Virus record (IMG/VR): IMGVR_UViG_3300009093_000023
Span: 1 to 38,588 of that record
DNA: 38,588 nucleotides
Origin: a virus
Direction: 5' to 3' (one strand)
A program made the translations under genes and the position numbers. Positions 6,130-12,828 of the stretch are shown here, piece by piece. The first letter of the stretch is position 1, and each line of letters starts with the position of its first letter. Below the pieces are notes generated by a model. It had not been told where the DNA came from, did no database searches, and was given only the letters and a program-made list of their open reading frames with translations.

Positions 6130-6218
6130 AATACATTATGGTGGACCAGAAGGAGAGAGGGAGTGAAAGGCGGAGGAAGATGAGATTGTGGGTTATGAGA
6201 GTGTTAGAGCGGTTCTAG
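6126..6218 (+). CDS. Small basic peptide, 30 aa
   Basis: The ATG overlaps the previous stop (ATGA). The product is strongly basic (KERGSERRRKMRLWVMRVLE). It ends inside the dispersed motif at 6206. Coding status is supported only by the overlap and start position. Confidence 0.4.
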   Translation: MKYIMVDQKERGSERRRKMRLWVMRVLERF

Positions 6219-6226
6219 TTAGCTGT
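6206..6226 (+). promoter_or_regulatory. Dispersed start-associated dyad motif, copy 4
   Basis: The site reads AGAGCGGTT followed by CTAGTTAG and CTGT, with the dyad CTAgtTAG. It lies 14 bases before the ATG at 6241, and the intervening sequence holds AGGAGGGG. Confidence 0.6.
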
Positions 6227-6240
6227 CATTAGGAGGGGTT

Positions 6241-6438
6241 ATGAGTGAACTTTGTCAGACTGCATCTGATATTTTAGAGATAGCGGATTGCCATGAAATC
6301 TGTGACCGTATCCTGACTATGTGCCCGCAAGTTAGTTTAGATGAAGTAAGGTTGCTCAGATGGAGAGCAACCGGGGCATATGATTCACCAAAAAATGAGA
6401 AGCAGCTAGAAATGGCTTGCTTTGGAGATAACGCATGA
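6241..6438 (+). CDS. Hypothetical protein, 65 aa
   Basis: The ATG has a strong AGGAGGGG ribosome-binding site. Five cysteines are spread over the chain (ELCQTA, DCHEICDR, TMCPQV, MACFGD), but not in a recognisable zinc pattern. The gene overlaps the start of the Erf gene by four bases and is likely coupled to it. Confidence 0.6.
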   Translation: MSELCQTASDILEIADCHEICDRILTMCPQVSLDEVRLLRWRATGAYDSPKNEKQLEMACFGDNA

Positions 6439-7199
6439 ACTCAATTGTTAAGGCAGAAGCCCCAGAAGCTATTACGGCCTATCTCAAGGTCATTCAGGAT
6501 GCTTCGGCTAATCCGAATATTGATGTTGCCAAGCTGGAAAAGCTCTTGGATATGCAGGAGCGCGTGATTAAGCATCATGCCGAGGTCGCCTTTAGCCGGG
6601 ACTTTGCCAGGATGCAGGGTCAGATGCCTGTCATTACCGAACAGGGCGAAATCAAGGTAAACGGGCAGGTACGCAGTAAATATGCCCTGTTTGAAGATAT
6701 TAACGAGGAAATCCGCCCCGTACTCCGTGAGCATGGGTTTTCAGTGTTTTTCAAGATAACCAGCGAACCGAAATCCGTTAAGGTTCAGGGTATTCTCATG
6801 CATGAAGATGGTCACCGCGAAATGACCGAAATGATGCTGGAAGCAGATGAATCGGGCTCTAAAAATACCGTCCAGTCCATCGGTTCTAGTGTGAGTTATG
6901 CGAAACGATATGTGCTTTGCGCTTTGCTCAATATCACTAGTCGAGGTGAAGATGATGATGGCAATGCGGGAGGGTCCACTATCCCCTCATGCTGGAGTGG
7001 CCCCAATAAGCGCAAGCATTATCTGAATGAGATTCTGCGATGCTGGGGTAAGAATGATGAACACTATCTAAGGCAGCTTTGGGATGAGCTTGATAATGAA
7101 CAGCGAGAAGATTTATGGAAGGAAATGCGTAACCTTTCTACTCCTAGGAATGAGATTAAAGATATGCTTGCAAAATCTAAAGAGGAGCGTCAAGCATGA
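6435..7199 (+). CDS. erf: ERF-family single-strand annealing recombinase, 254 aa
   Basis: The N-terminal 175 residues match the ERF superfamily of single-strand DNA annealing proteins, of which P22 Erf is the type member. Diagnostic segments are [26 protein letters not shown] and [20 protein letters not shown]. The C-terminal 75 residues are variable and charged. The protein would anneal complementary strands during replication-linked recombination and genome circularisation. It is immediately followed by SSB with a four-base overlap, an arrangement seen in many phages. No paired exonuclease gene is adjacent. Confidence 0.9.
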   Translation: MNSIVKAEAPEAITAYLKVIQDASANPNIDVAKLEKLLDMQERVIKHHAEVAFSRDFARMQGQMPVITEQGEIKVNGQVRSKYALFEDINEEIRPVLREHGFSVFFKITSEPKSVKVQGILMHEDGHREMTEMMLEADESGSKNTVQSIGSSVSYAKRYVLCALLNITSRGEDDDGNAGGSTIPSCWSGPNKRKHYLNEILRCWGKNDEHYLRQLWDELDNEQREDLWKEMRNLSTPRNEIKDMLAKSKEERQA

Positions 7200-7615
7200 G
7201 CCGGGGAGTAAATAAAGTAATCTTGGTCTGTACAGTCGGTAGAGACCCGGAAGTAAAATATATGCCTTCCGGTGGCGCTGTGGTCAATCTATCGGCGGCA
7301 ACTAATGAATCTTGGAAAGACAAGCAGACAGGAGAAAAGAAAGAACGCACGGAATGGCATAAGCTAACTTTCTATAATCGGCTGGCTGAGATAGTCGGAG
7401 AATATATCCGTAAGGGCTCACAGATTTACATTGAGGGCAGCTTGCGAACTAGAGATTATGAAAAGGATGGACAAAAGCATTACACCACTGAAATTCAGGT
7501 CCGGGAAATGCAGATGCTAGGCGGTAAAGTAGAGCGTCAGGAGAAGCCCGCTCAGACCGGGAACCAGTCCGGGCCAGATGAGGAACCATTCCAAGATGAT
7601 GATATTCCGTTTTGA
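7196..7615 (+). CDS. ssb: Single-stranded DNA-binding protein, 139 aa
   Basis: Residues 1-105 are a complete OB-fold of the bacterial SSB family, beginning [18 protein letters not shown] and including [15 protein letters not shown] and [17 protein letters not shown] short disordered linker leads to the acidic tail DDDIPF, the tip that docks host repair and replication proteins. Length is slightly shorter than E. coli SSB (178 aa) because the linker is short. It probably coats ssDNA and hands it to the Erf protein encoded just upstream. Confidence 0.95.
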   Translation: MSRGVNKVILVCTVGRDPEVKYMPSGGAVVNLSAATNESWKDKQTGEKKERTEWHKLTFYNRLAEIVGEYIRKGSQIYIEGSLRTRDYEKDGQKHYTTEIQVREMQMLGGKVERQEKPAQTGNQSGPDEEPFQDDDIPF

Positions 7616-7617
7616 AT

Positions 7618-8016
7618 ATGGAAGACCTCCAATTCTCCCATCACTTCTCTATGGACCCTGTTTTCGATTCCGTATCGGCTTTGTATGCTTATGAAAAGCT
7701 AGATGATGCGGATTCAGGGGTTACTAGAGAACTATCTGACTCTGTAGTCTTGATGGACTTTGAGGAGATAGCCTGGAGCAGGTCTAAGGTTAAATCTGAT
7801 GGGATGAAGGATTGGCACAAGGAAGCTAATAAGTTCAAGGTCAGGAAAGTACGCAAGCGGATTAACGTATCAGTCTGCCGTAAAGGACACCCTTTAGAGG
7901 GAAATGTCCTCGTACATAATGGAGCGAATACATGCAAGACATGCAATGCAGAGTATTGGAAAGAGTGGAAAAGAAAGAGAGAAAAGAAAGGCTTGAACGC
8001 CTTAGAGAGATTATAG
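7618..8016 (+). CDS. Protein with C-terminal zinc finger, 132 aa
   Basis: The ATG at 7618 is preferred; a TTG at 7612 overlapping the SSB stop is also possible. The acidic N-terminal half is followed by a basic segment and, from about residue 95, a zinc motif VCRKGHPLEGN...CKTCNAE with two cysteine pairs and a His, then a very basic tail. The C-GH-N-C-C pattern is common in phage proteins related to HNH-associated zinc fingers. No nuclease core is visible. Probably DNA binding. Confidence 0.65.
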   Translation: MEDLQFSHHFSMDPVFDSVSALYAYEKLDDADSGVTRELSDSVVLMDFEEIAWSRSKVKSDGMKDWHKEANKFKVRKVRKRINVSVCRKGHPLEGNVLVHNGANTCKTCNAEYWKEWKRKREKKGLNALERL

Positions 8017-8087
8017 GGTTAGAGTGTTTAGAGAATGCAGAAAAGCTAGGAAGGTGGAAAGAGAGGATTCCGGTTGATAAGAGGTGA
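7932..8087 (+). CDS. Small charged helical protein, 51 aa
   Basis: This frame overlaps the last 85 bases of the zinc-finger gene and continues 71 bases past it. The product is highly charged and helical (RVEKKERKERLERLREIIGL, then LENAEKLGRWKERIP). It may be a real overlapping gene or a by-product of the Lys/Arg-rich upstream frame. Confidence 0.35.
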   Translation: MQDMQCRVLERVEKKERKERLERLREIIGLECLENAEKLGRWKERIPVDKR

Positions 8088-8109
8088 AGAGTGATTCTTT
8101 ATAAGTTGT
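8087..8109 (+). promoter_or_regulatory. Dispersed start-associated dyad motif, copy 5
   Basis: This copy is identical over 23 bases to 3391-3413, with the dyad CTTtatAAG. It lies 15 bases before the GTG at 8125, with TTAGGAG in between. Confidence 0.7.
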
Positions 8110-8124
8110 CTTAGGAGATTCAAG

Positions 8125-8529
8125 GTGAGTCAAGCTATCTGTAGCGTGTGCGGTGTTCGTGGAACCGTTAACAATCAGCTTCCAAGCTGTGGGCGAGAAG
8201 ATTGTCCTGATACAGCATTTGCGCGGGCCATGAAACCGTTTCTAGTTCCATCCCCGCTAGTTCCAACAGAAAAGCCTAATGAACTAATTAAAGAAGACCC
8301 TATGCCAACTCGCAAGCCTAAGCATTGGTCTCTATGGGCGCGCATAGTTCGCCGCGTGAAATTCTGGCTCTGCCCGCATTGGTCAATCCGCCATAACGGC
8401 AGACAACGGTATGAATGCAAATGGTGCACAGCGCAGAAAGAGCATTTCTACACAGACGGACCTTGGAAGCTCTATTGGCATCCTACTGATACATGGAGAA
8501 AGGGGTCTCGAGAAATAAAAAGGCGCTAA
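8125..8529 (+). CDS. Zinc-finger protein, 134 aa
   Basis: The GTG start has TTAGGAG upstream. An N-terminal finger (ICSVCGVRG, SCGREDC) and a C-terminal one (LCPHW, YECKWCTAQ) bracket a Pro-rich linker with several basic residues. It is the last gene of the rightward early operon. Its final codons overlap the late-transcript terminator on the other strand, so the two operons converge here. Role unknown. Confidence 0.6.
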   Translation: MSQAICSVCGVRGTVNNQLPSCGREDCPDTAFARAMKPFLVPSPLVPTEKPNELIKEDPMPTRKPKHWSLWARIVRRVKFWLCPHWSIRHNGRQRYECKWCTAQKEHFYTDGPWKLYWHPTDTWRKGSREIKRR

Positions 8530-8546
8530 CCCTTTAGCTAGCGCCT
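8511..8546 (-). terminator. Intrinsic terminator of the late operon
   Basis: Read on the minus strand, AGGCGCTA and TAGCGCCT form an 8-bp GC-rich stem with a 10-base loop, followed by TTTTATTTCT. It lies about 145 bases after the holin stop codon and overlaps the end of the rightward operon's last gene. Confidence 0.8.
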
Positions 8547-8691
8547 CCCACTTCCCCTGTAAGCGCTTAGGGGCCCTTCCGGCGGTTCGCCAAAAGGAGG
8601 GTCTAGAGTGAGTCTAGACGTAATTAGTATATCGAAAATTACCGATATATCTATAGGGTGAACCATTTAAATGACTTATAGGGTGACTTCC
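8547..8691 (+). repeat. Non-coding array of four hairpins plus a direct repeat between convergent operons
   Basis: No gene fits here. Successive inverted repeats are CCCCT/AGGGG (8554-8573), CCCTTCC/GGAGGG enclosing GGCG/CGCC (8574-8601), GTCTAGA/TCTAGAC (8601-8619) and TATATCG/CGATATA (8628-8649). TATAGGGTGA occurs twice, at 8652 and 8677. No U-tract follows any stem on the plus strand. The area could stop or protect the early transcript, or act as a DNA site such as an origin. Confidence 0.6.
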
Positions 8692-9096
8692 CTAACCCTT
8701 TGTAGCCCACGCCTTAACCATCTTCTCGGCGCTACGGCCCACTACATAACCCCCAAGGCCAATCTTAATTAGCTCCCATAGGTCTGGCGGGGTTGGCAGT
8801 GACACGGATTCATGCACGATACCCTGCGCATAAGGGGCAATTATGAAGTTATTGGCGACGATTGCGACAAATACCATCATAGTTATAGGTCGCCAGTTCC
8901 TTTGGAGCCAGGATTCCCCCTGAGCTTCTGCCTTGATAACCCCCGCTTGCTCAGTAACCACGGATGTATCCGCATTGATTATGAGGGCTTCTATCTGTGT
9001 GGAGAGTTGAGCGGCTAAATCCTTGTCCGGGATAGCTTTGCCTACAAGGTCGGTTATCGGTGAAACGAGACCTTTTAAGAAATCAGTTATGCCCAT
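8692..9096 (-). CDS. Holin of the three-transmembrane-segment type, 134 aa
   Basis: The ATG has GGAGATTGCAAC upstream. The N-terminal 60 residues are amphipathic (FLKGLVSPITDLVGKAIPDK), then QGESWLQRNWRPITMMVFVA opens the hydrophobic part, as in the phage 3TM holin family. Two hydrophobic stretches are clear (about residues 70-90 and 105-122). The family forms the inner-membrane hole that releases the endolysin at the set time. It is the last gene of the late unit. The order endolysin then holin is the reverse of the commonest arrangement. Confidence 0.8.
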   Translation of the reverse strand: MGITDFLKGLVSPITDLVGKAIPDKDLAAQLSTQIEALIINADTSVVTEQAGVIKAEAQGESWLQRNWRPITMMVFVAIVANNFIIAPYAQGIVHESVSLPTPPDLWELIKIGLGGYVVGRSAEKMVKAWATKG

Positions 9097-9097
9097 G

Positions 9098-9125
9098 TTG
9101 CAATCTCCGGCAGGTTAGCTATAGT
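9098..9125 (+). promoter_or_regulatory. Rightward promoter of the lysis-region RNA
   Basis: TTGCAA (9098-9103), 16 bases, then TATAGT (9120-9125). The -35 sequence and the spacer length are the same as in both promoters of the 33.2-kb control region. Expected start is near 9132. It reads away from the holin gene and against the late transcript. Confidence 0.65.
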
Positions 9126-9131
9126 TAAAAG

Positions 9132-9296
9132 GCATATGGTGAGTCTTCGGGCTCATGACTAGTGCCGCCGAGCCAGTAGACGGATGCGAAAAATCTGGAC
9201 CGCGTACCCCTCGCGGAAACCTTCCCCTCCCTGGGAAGGGCGATGCAACGTCGCATGAGGAACCCAGCAACTTCTGTGACTTTGCTGGGTTTTTCA
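9132..9296 (+). ncRNA. Candidate structured small RNA of about 165 nt, opposite to the lysis genes
   Basis: The segment lies between a promoter (9098-9125) and an intrinsic terminator (9261-9295), fills the only long gap in the lysis cassette and has no credible reading frame. Successive hairpins are GAGTC-TTCG-GGCTC (9141-9154, a UUCG tetraloop), a possible CCAG/CTGG stem (9173-9198), CCGCG/CGCGG with loop TACCCCT (9200-9216), CCTTCCC/GGGAAGG with loop CTCCCT (9220-9239), and GCGA/TCGC (9240-9254). The two C-rich loops could pair with Shine-Dalgarno sequences; this is inference. I do not recognise the RNA as a known family. Confidence 0.6.
9261..9295 (+). terminator. Intrinsic terminator of the lysis-region RNA
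   Basis: AACCCAGCAA and TTGCTGGGTT form a perfect 10-bp stem with an 11-base loop, running into TTTTT on the plus strand only. The minus strand has no U-tract after the stem, so it stops rightward transcription just before the antisense end of the endolysin gene. Confidence 0.8.
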
Positions 9297-9297
9297 T

Positions 9298-9813
9298 TTA
9301 TAGGGTTTCTATGTAAGCATCTAAGCGGTCTACACGGGCAAGCCATCCTTTTAGAAAGACCTCTTGGTCCGGTCTCTGCTGTATGCGATTTCTATACCAT
9401 TCGCGTCTTAGCGTGTTGTATGCCTGTGCCGTTTCAACCGGGTCTGCAATAGCAAGCGCAGAAGATGATTTAGAACCCCATATACCGTCAGGTGTGATGC
9501 CCAATGCCGCCTGTAGGGTCTTGAGGGCTCCCGATATTCCATGATTCACCGACCAATCAAAATGGCAAACGTCTAATGGGGTGTGCATTAATTGACACTT
9601 AGACGGCTCCCAGTACATGTTTTCATAAAGTTCCCGAGTCTCTGCATCTGTAATCAATGCTACGGACTGTCTTGGAAGCTTTCGGGTGTCGCGGTAATCA
9701 TCATAACGGGACTGTGTGACGCCATGATTAGTGGCACCCCCAGAGTCGTGGGGATTATCAACAAAGCCGCCCTCTTCCCCGAGTGTAAACGTAATAGCGT
9801 GGTCAAAACTCAA
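9298..9813 (-). CDS. Endolysin, GH108 N-acetylmuramidase, 171 aa
   Basis: The TTG start overlaps the previous stop (CATTGA) and has AAGGAG nine bases upstream. Residues 10-35 (LGEEGGFVDNPHDSGGATNH, then GVTQ) are the signature of glycoside hydrolase family 108, and the Glu of EGG is the expected catalytic acid. The second half (VNHGISGALKTLQAALGITP and DGIWG) is the peptidoglycan-binding domain usual for this family. No signal or anchor sequence is present, so release depends on a holin. Length is typical of the family. It cleaves the glycan strand of the cell wall. Confidence 0.92.
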   Translation of the reverse strand: MSFDHAITFTLGEEGGFVDNPHDSGGATNHGVTQSRYDDYRDTRKLPRQSVALITDAETRELYENMYWEPSKCQLMHTPLDVCHFDWSVNHGISGALKTLQAALGITPDGIWGSKSSSALAIADPVETAQAYNTLRREWYRNRIQQRPDQEVFLKGWLARVDRLDAYIETL

Positions 9814-10082
9814 TGTATATGCTCCTTAATCCAATAACCGATTAGGCTCATCAAAGTAAAAGCGCCTAGCACGACACGAAACCATCCGGCATGTAAAAGG
9901 TATTCGAATAGGTCTCGCCAAAGTTCCCAATAGATTTCCTTGATAGCTTTCTTAAGCTCAGGCTTGAGAGTGGTCCTAAGTTCGTGCATGACCCTCGCGG
10001 CCATTTCCAGTGAGGCTTGTTCGGCTGCAAGGTCAATGTCGCTTTGTCGTCTACGCACATTAATGCGGAACCACTGGCGCAC
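9810..10082 (-). CDS. Membrane-anchored lysis-region protein, 90 aa
   Basis: The start is a GTG at 10082 inside the previous gene. The N-terminal 65 residues are a charged helix (EQASLEMAARVMHELRTTLK and beyond) and residues 68-84 a hydrophobic segment (FRVVLGAFTLMSLIGYW) close to the C-terminus. The position next to the endolysin suggests a lysis accessory role such as an antiholin or second holin. It does not look like a known spanin. Confidence 0.6.
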   Translation of the reverse strand: MRQWFRINVRRRQSDIDLAAEQASLEMAARVMHELRTTLKPELKKAIKEIYWELWRDLFEYLLHAGWFRVVLGAFTLMSLIGYWIKEHIH

Positions 10083-10314
10083 CAGCTTTTACATACTGCA
10101 CAACAGCCCATAGAGAAGCTAGGGCAATGAATCCTAGAATCATGGCTGCACTTCCCTTCGCTAACGAATAAAGGAAATCTGCCCATGAGATATTCTGATT
10201 AGAGTCCCCCAATGAAGGGAAGCGGACAGCCATCTTATCTACCACCTTGTTAGCTATCGTCTCCATCATTTCTCGCTCGCGGAATGACCATGTGTAATCA
10301 TCCGGCTTGCTCAT
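10060..10314 (-). CDS. Lysis-region membrane protein, 84 aa
   Basis: After a charged N-terminus (MSKPDDYTWSFREREMMETI) with helix ANKVVDKM, one hydrophobic segment spans about residues 53-75 (GSAAMILGFIALASLWAVVQ). The C-terminus is short. It overlaps the genes on both sides. The context fits a holin or antiholin accessory protein, but the family is not recognised. Confidence 0.6.
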   Translation of the reverse strand: MSKPDDYTWSFREREMMETIANKVVDKMAVRFPSLGDSNQNISWADFLYSLAKGSAAMILGFIALASLWAVVQYVKAGAPVVPH

Positions 10315-10771
10315 AGCTCATTCCTTTGGTGTTTTTAATCTTCCGTGTTATCTCTATTAGTTGTGTTGCGATTCCATGCCATATTGAACTAGCGAATAGA
10401 AGCGAAGCAATCTGGGCACATTGGATGAAGTTCATCGAGTAGAAATAGAAGACGCTGGGATAAAAACCCATAGCCCATGTAAGACAGTTAATCAGTATCG
10501 CGGCCCATGCGAAGGGTTGTATAATCTTCGCAGCCCTACAGCCTGTCTCGTAAGCAACAAAAGCGATAACACCCTGGGCCCCGGCTACGAATAAAGGAAA
10601 CTCTGGCGTCTTTTGTAAATGAAGCCAAGACATACCTACCCAGTGGAACCCGGCGACGATACCGAGATAGCTGAAAGCCAATCCGGAAAGGCGTATATCC
10701 CCTTTGCGGAGATTGAATAGGGACAATGCGAAAGCAAGTCCCATCAATCCTAGGTAGGCGTAGAAAATCAC
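10298..10771 (-). CDS. Multi-pass membrane protein, 157 aa
   Basis: The GTG start overlaps the previous stop as GTGA. Hydrophobic stretches occur around residues 2-18, 28-48, 60-76, 85-108 and 112-130, giving four or five membrane passes, with a basic C-terminal tail (EITRKIKNTKG). Nothing in the sequence identifies an activity. It lies between the Lys/Pro-tailed small protein and the lysis genes and may be part of the same exit programme. Confidence 0.65.
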   Translation of the reverse strand: MIFYAYLGLMGLAFALSLFNLRKGDIRLSGLAFSYLGIVAGFHWVGMSWLHLQKTPEFPLFVAGAQGVIAFVAYETGCRAAKIIQPFAWAAILINCLTWAMGFYPSVFYFYSMNFIQCAQIASLLFASSIWHGIATQLIEITRKIKNTKGMSYEQAG

Positions 10772-10926
10772 TTCTTGGGCTTCTTGCCGGGTTTCTTCAC
10801 GGGAGCTTTAGGTTTCTTAGGGGGAGTACCACCGGAACCGGAGAAGCTATAAACGCCTTCCGTCCTAGTGCAAAGCCCAGGACCGTTAAAGGTCGGGCCG
10901 ACGTGGATATGGTTCAAGACGTACAT
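10768..10926 (-). CDS. Small protein with Lys/Pro-rich tail, 52 aa
   Basis: The ATG has a perfect AGGAGG upstream. The N-terminal half reads MYVLNHIHVGPTFNGPGLCT and continues VYSFSGSGG; the C-terminal 20 residues are almost only Lys, Pro, Gly and Ala (KKPKAPVKKPGKKPKK). The tail could bind nucleic acid or acidic surfaces. It is the first gene of the lysis group after a probable local promoter. Confidence 0.7.
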   Translation of the reverse strand: MYVLNHIHVGPTFNGPGLCTRTEGVYSFSGSGGTPPKKPKAPVKKPGKKPKK

Positions 10927-10962
10927 AAAGCCTCCTAAGTTATTGATTCGTAACCTGTAAAC

Positions 10963-10991
10963 ATTAACAGTTGCCTAATTCACCCTCTCAA
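10963..10991 (-). promoter_or_regulatory. Possible leftward promoter of the lysis group
   Basis: On the minus strand TTGAGA and GTTAAT are 17 bases apart, 37 bases upstream of the ATG at 10926. The gap lies between divergent genes, so some promoter is expected. The -10 box is poor, and an imperfect palindrome CTGTAAACATTAACAG overlaps it. Confidence 0.35.
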
Positions 10992-11026
10992 GTACCATAT
11001 ACAAAGGCCAATAAGGGAGTTGACCT

Positions 11027-11677
11027 GTGAAATATCTACCGCTGCTATTAGCTTTCGTTTGTAAATCCGTCTTCGCCATGTGTTTTGTAGGCGGAGATAG
11101 TTTGTCCCTCGGACAAAAGCCGTTCATTTTCGATGCATTCCCGAATGAAGTTGTCCGGAATCCAGGGAATGGCAGGGATACTTGGCATTGGCTCGATAAA
11201 TCCCCTGAGTGGTTTTCTACTACTCAGTACAAGATTATCTATTTCGATGTGGGCATGTGGGATATCGCGCATCGGTGCCCGACAGCGGATAACCCTTGGA
11301 CTCTCTGCCCGGCTCCTGCGCCATTTGCAGCGCCTATTACGACTACTCCTAGTCAGTTCCATACCAATATTATTCAGATTGTTGGAATTATTAGGAACCT
11401 CCAGCCTAATGCTCTCATTATTCTTGCGAGTATCACGCCTGTTCCCGATGGTGCGGATGGAAGGACTACCGCAGATGGTGTTTCCTATAATTCTGTCCTG
11501 ACTCATACCGTAGAAGGCGTGAATGACCCTCATGTCATGGTTGACCATCTTTCTAGCGTGATTGGTCCTTACGACAATCTCCACAAAACTCCCACTAATG
11601 TCCATTACACTTCTGCGGGATATCAGATTCTCGCAAACCATGTGATTGATGTTATTAATTCTCATGGAGGGTGTTAA
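11027..11677 (+). CDS. Secreted SGNH-type hydrolase, 216 aa, inverted within the late operon
   Basis: The GTG start follows AGGGAG. Residues 1-17 form a signal peptide (KYLPLLLAFVCKSVFA). GGDSLSLG around residue 25 is block I with the nucleophilic Ser; NPGNGRDTWHWL fits block II, DVGMWD block III and TNVHYTSAGY near residue 194 block V with the catalytic His. The Asn of block III and the Asp before the His are replaced (W and T), so activity needs proof. Members hydrolyse esters such as O-acetyl groups on polysaccharides. It is the only rightward gene between 8.7 and 33 kb and overlaps the end of the fibre gene by four bases, suggesting later acquisition and separate expression. Confidence 0.75.
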   Translation: MKYLPLLLAFVCKSVFAMCFVGGDSLSLGQKPFIFDAFPNEVVRNPGNGRDTWHWLDKSPEWFSTTQYKIIYFDVGMWDIAHRCPTADNPWTLCPAPAPFAAPITTTPSQFHTNIIQIVGIIRNLQPNALIILASITPVPDGADGRTTADGVSYNSVLTHTVEGVNDPHVMVDHLSSVIGPYDNLHKTPTNVHYTSAGYQILANHVIDVINSHGGC

Positions 11678-12828
11678 GCTCTACGGATTATAAGTATTCC
11701 CTTACCACCCGCAGCACCCGCGCCGCCGACCTGAGCAGTACCTGCTGTACCACCACCGCCGCCGCCGCCACCACCACCGCCTGTATTTGCTGCGGCAGCC
11801 GTACCGGCATTACCGGGGGTGTTTGTACCAGCAACAGGATTACCTCCCGCTCCACCTCCATTACCACCACCGTTGGTTCCGCCAGAACCAGAGGCCCCAC
11901 CTAGTTGCGAAGCGCGGCCTAGATTTCCACCGGACCCGCCAGCGGCAACGGTAGAACCATTGAAAGTCGTATCATTTCCATTACCACCTGCACCGCCATT
12001 ACCAGAGGTCGCACCGGCTGAGCCTGCACTACCTCCAGTACCGATGACTACTGCATAAGATGTCCCGGCTGTCAGGGAAACAGTTGTGAAACCTAGTACA
12101 CCACCTGAACCACCCTGACCGCCCTGACCGCCTAGGGTAGTAGTGCTCCCCGAACCACCACCACCGCCGCCTCCACCACCGATAGCTTGAATATAATAGT
12201 TTCCAGTCGAGCGGGGAGTGAAGTTTCCATTAGCGGTGAAGATGGTGAGTTCCGTCACATAAGACGGATTGATACAAGACCATCCACCTGAACTAGAGTT
12301 CAGGCTTGAGTTATAGATGAAACCATAGATATTGTTAGCTATCAGTTCTCCGGAGCCTAATTGAGTGCTACCGTCAGATTCATAGATATTCAATGCGCCT
12401 GTGCTATTTACATTCAGAGTAGGCGCGGCGGTTATGGTATTTGCAATCTTTACGAATACCAAAAGACCATCTGTAAGAGTGCTGAATGCGGGGGTAGTAT
12501 TTACCGCAATCGTATTCGTGCCAGAGGCATTCCCATAGGGAATCTGCACTAGAGAAGACTGTATGTTATCTACAGTCCAAATCAGGTTTCCATTGGAATC
12601 CTCAAGAATGAGTTTGTAAGCAAGATTTGGGTCAAGCCAAAGATTACATTCTCCACGTGAATTTAATATCACGGGGTTGGTATTAGGAGTTGCACCTGTT
12701 GAATCGGTATAGGTAGATTGGGGAGTAGTCGTTCCTGCGACATAGGAAAATAGCTGTCCATTGAACAATGGATTTCCATTGTTATCAAATGCCTTGAATA
12801 CAGGACTTGGTGCTAGTTGAGTAGTCAT
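11674..12828 (-). CDS. Tail fibre / receptor-binding protein with glycine-rich tip, 384 aa
   Basis: Residues 1-75 (SPVFKAFDNNGNPLFNGQLF, VAGTTTPQSTYTDSTGATPN) match the N-terminal domain of many podovirus tail fibres and spikes that attach to the tail. The middle is Thr/Asn-rich beta. The last 175 residues are a glycine-rich domain with tracts such as GGGGGGGGG and repeated GGxGG units, like the polyglycine-helix tips of T4-family gp38 adhesins and the Gly-rich fibre domain. It is expected to touch the host receptor. The tip ends KGILIIRRA. The gene abuts the inverted hydrolase gene, which may modify the same surface. Confidence 0.8.
   Translation of the reverse strand: MTTQLAPSPVFKAFDNNGNPLFNGQLFSYVAGTTTPQSTYTDSTGATPNTNPVILNSRGECNLWLDPNLAYKLILEDSNGNLIWTVDNIQSSLVQIPYGNASGTNTIAVNTTPAFSTLTDGLLVFVKIANTITAAPTLNVNSTGALNIYESDGSTQLGSGELIANNIYGFIYNSSLNSSSGGWSCINPSYVTELTIFTANGNFTPRSTGNYYIQAIGGGGGGGGGSGSTTTLGGQGGQGGSGGVLGFTTVSLTAGTSYAVVIGTGGSAGSAGATSGNGGAGGNGNDTTFNGSTVAAGGSGGNLGRASQLGGASGSGGTNGGGNGGGAGGNPVAGTNTPGNAGTAAAANTGGGGGGGGGGGTAGTAQVGGAGAAGGKGILIIRRA

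Noticed and set aside
9115-9346. Minus-strand open frames of 60 and 73 codons across the lysis gap
   Set aside because: They lack ribosome-binding sites, overlap the end of the endolysin gene and have unlikely composition. The hairpins, promoter and plus-strand terminator explain the region better.
9593-9622. TTGACA on the plus strand within the endolysin gene as a promoter
   Set aside because: The matching -10 position reads TACATG, and no gene follows.
10955-10970. Imperfect palindrome CTGTAAACATTAACAG as an operator
   Set aside because: Four of sixteen positions break the symmetry and no second copy was seen; kept only as a remark at the possible promoter.
11048-11665. 205-codon frame antisense to the SGNH-type hydrolase
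   Set aside because: No coding signature. The plus-strand frame has a signal peptide and catalytic blocks.
11700-12180. Repetitive DNA that might be a CRISPR or tandem array
   Set aside because: The repeats are glycine codons of the fibre tip; there are no regular repeats with unique spacers.
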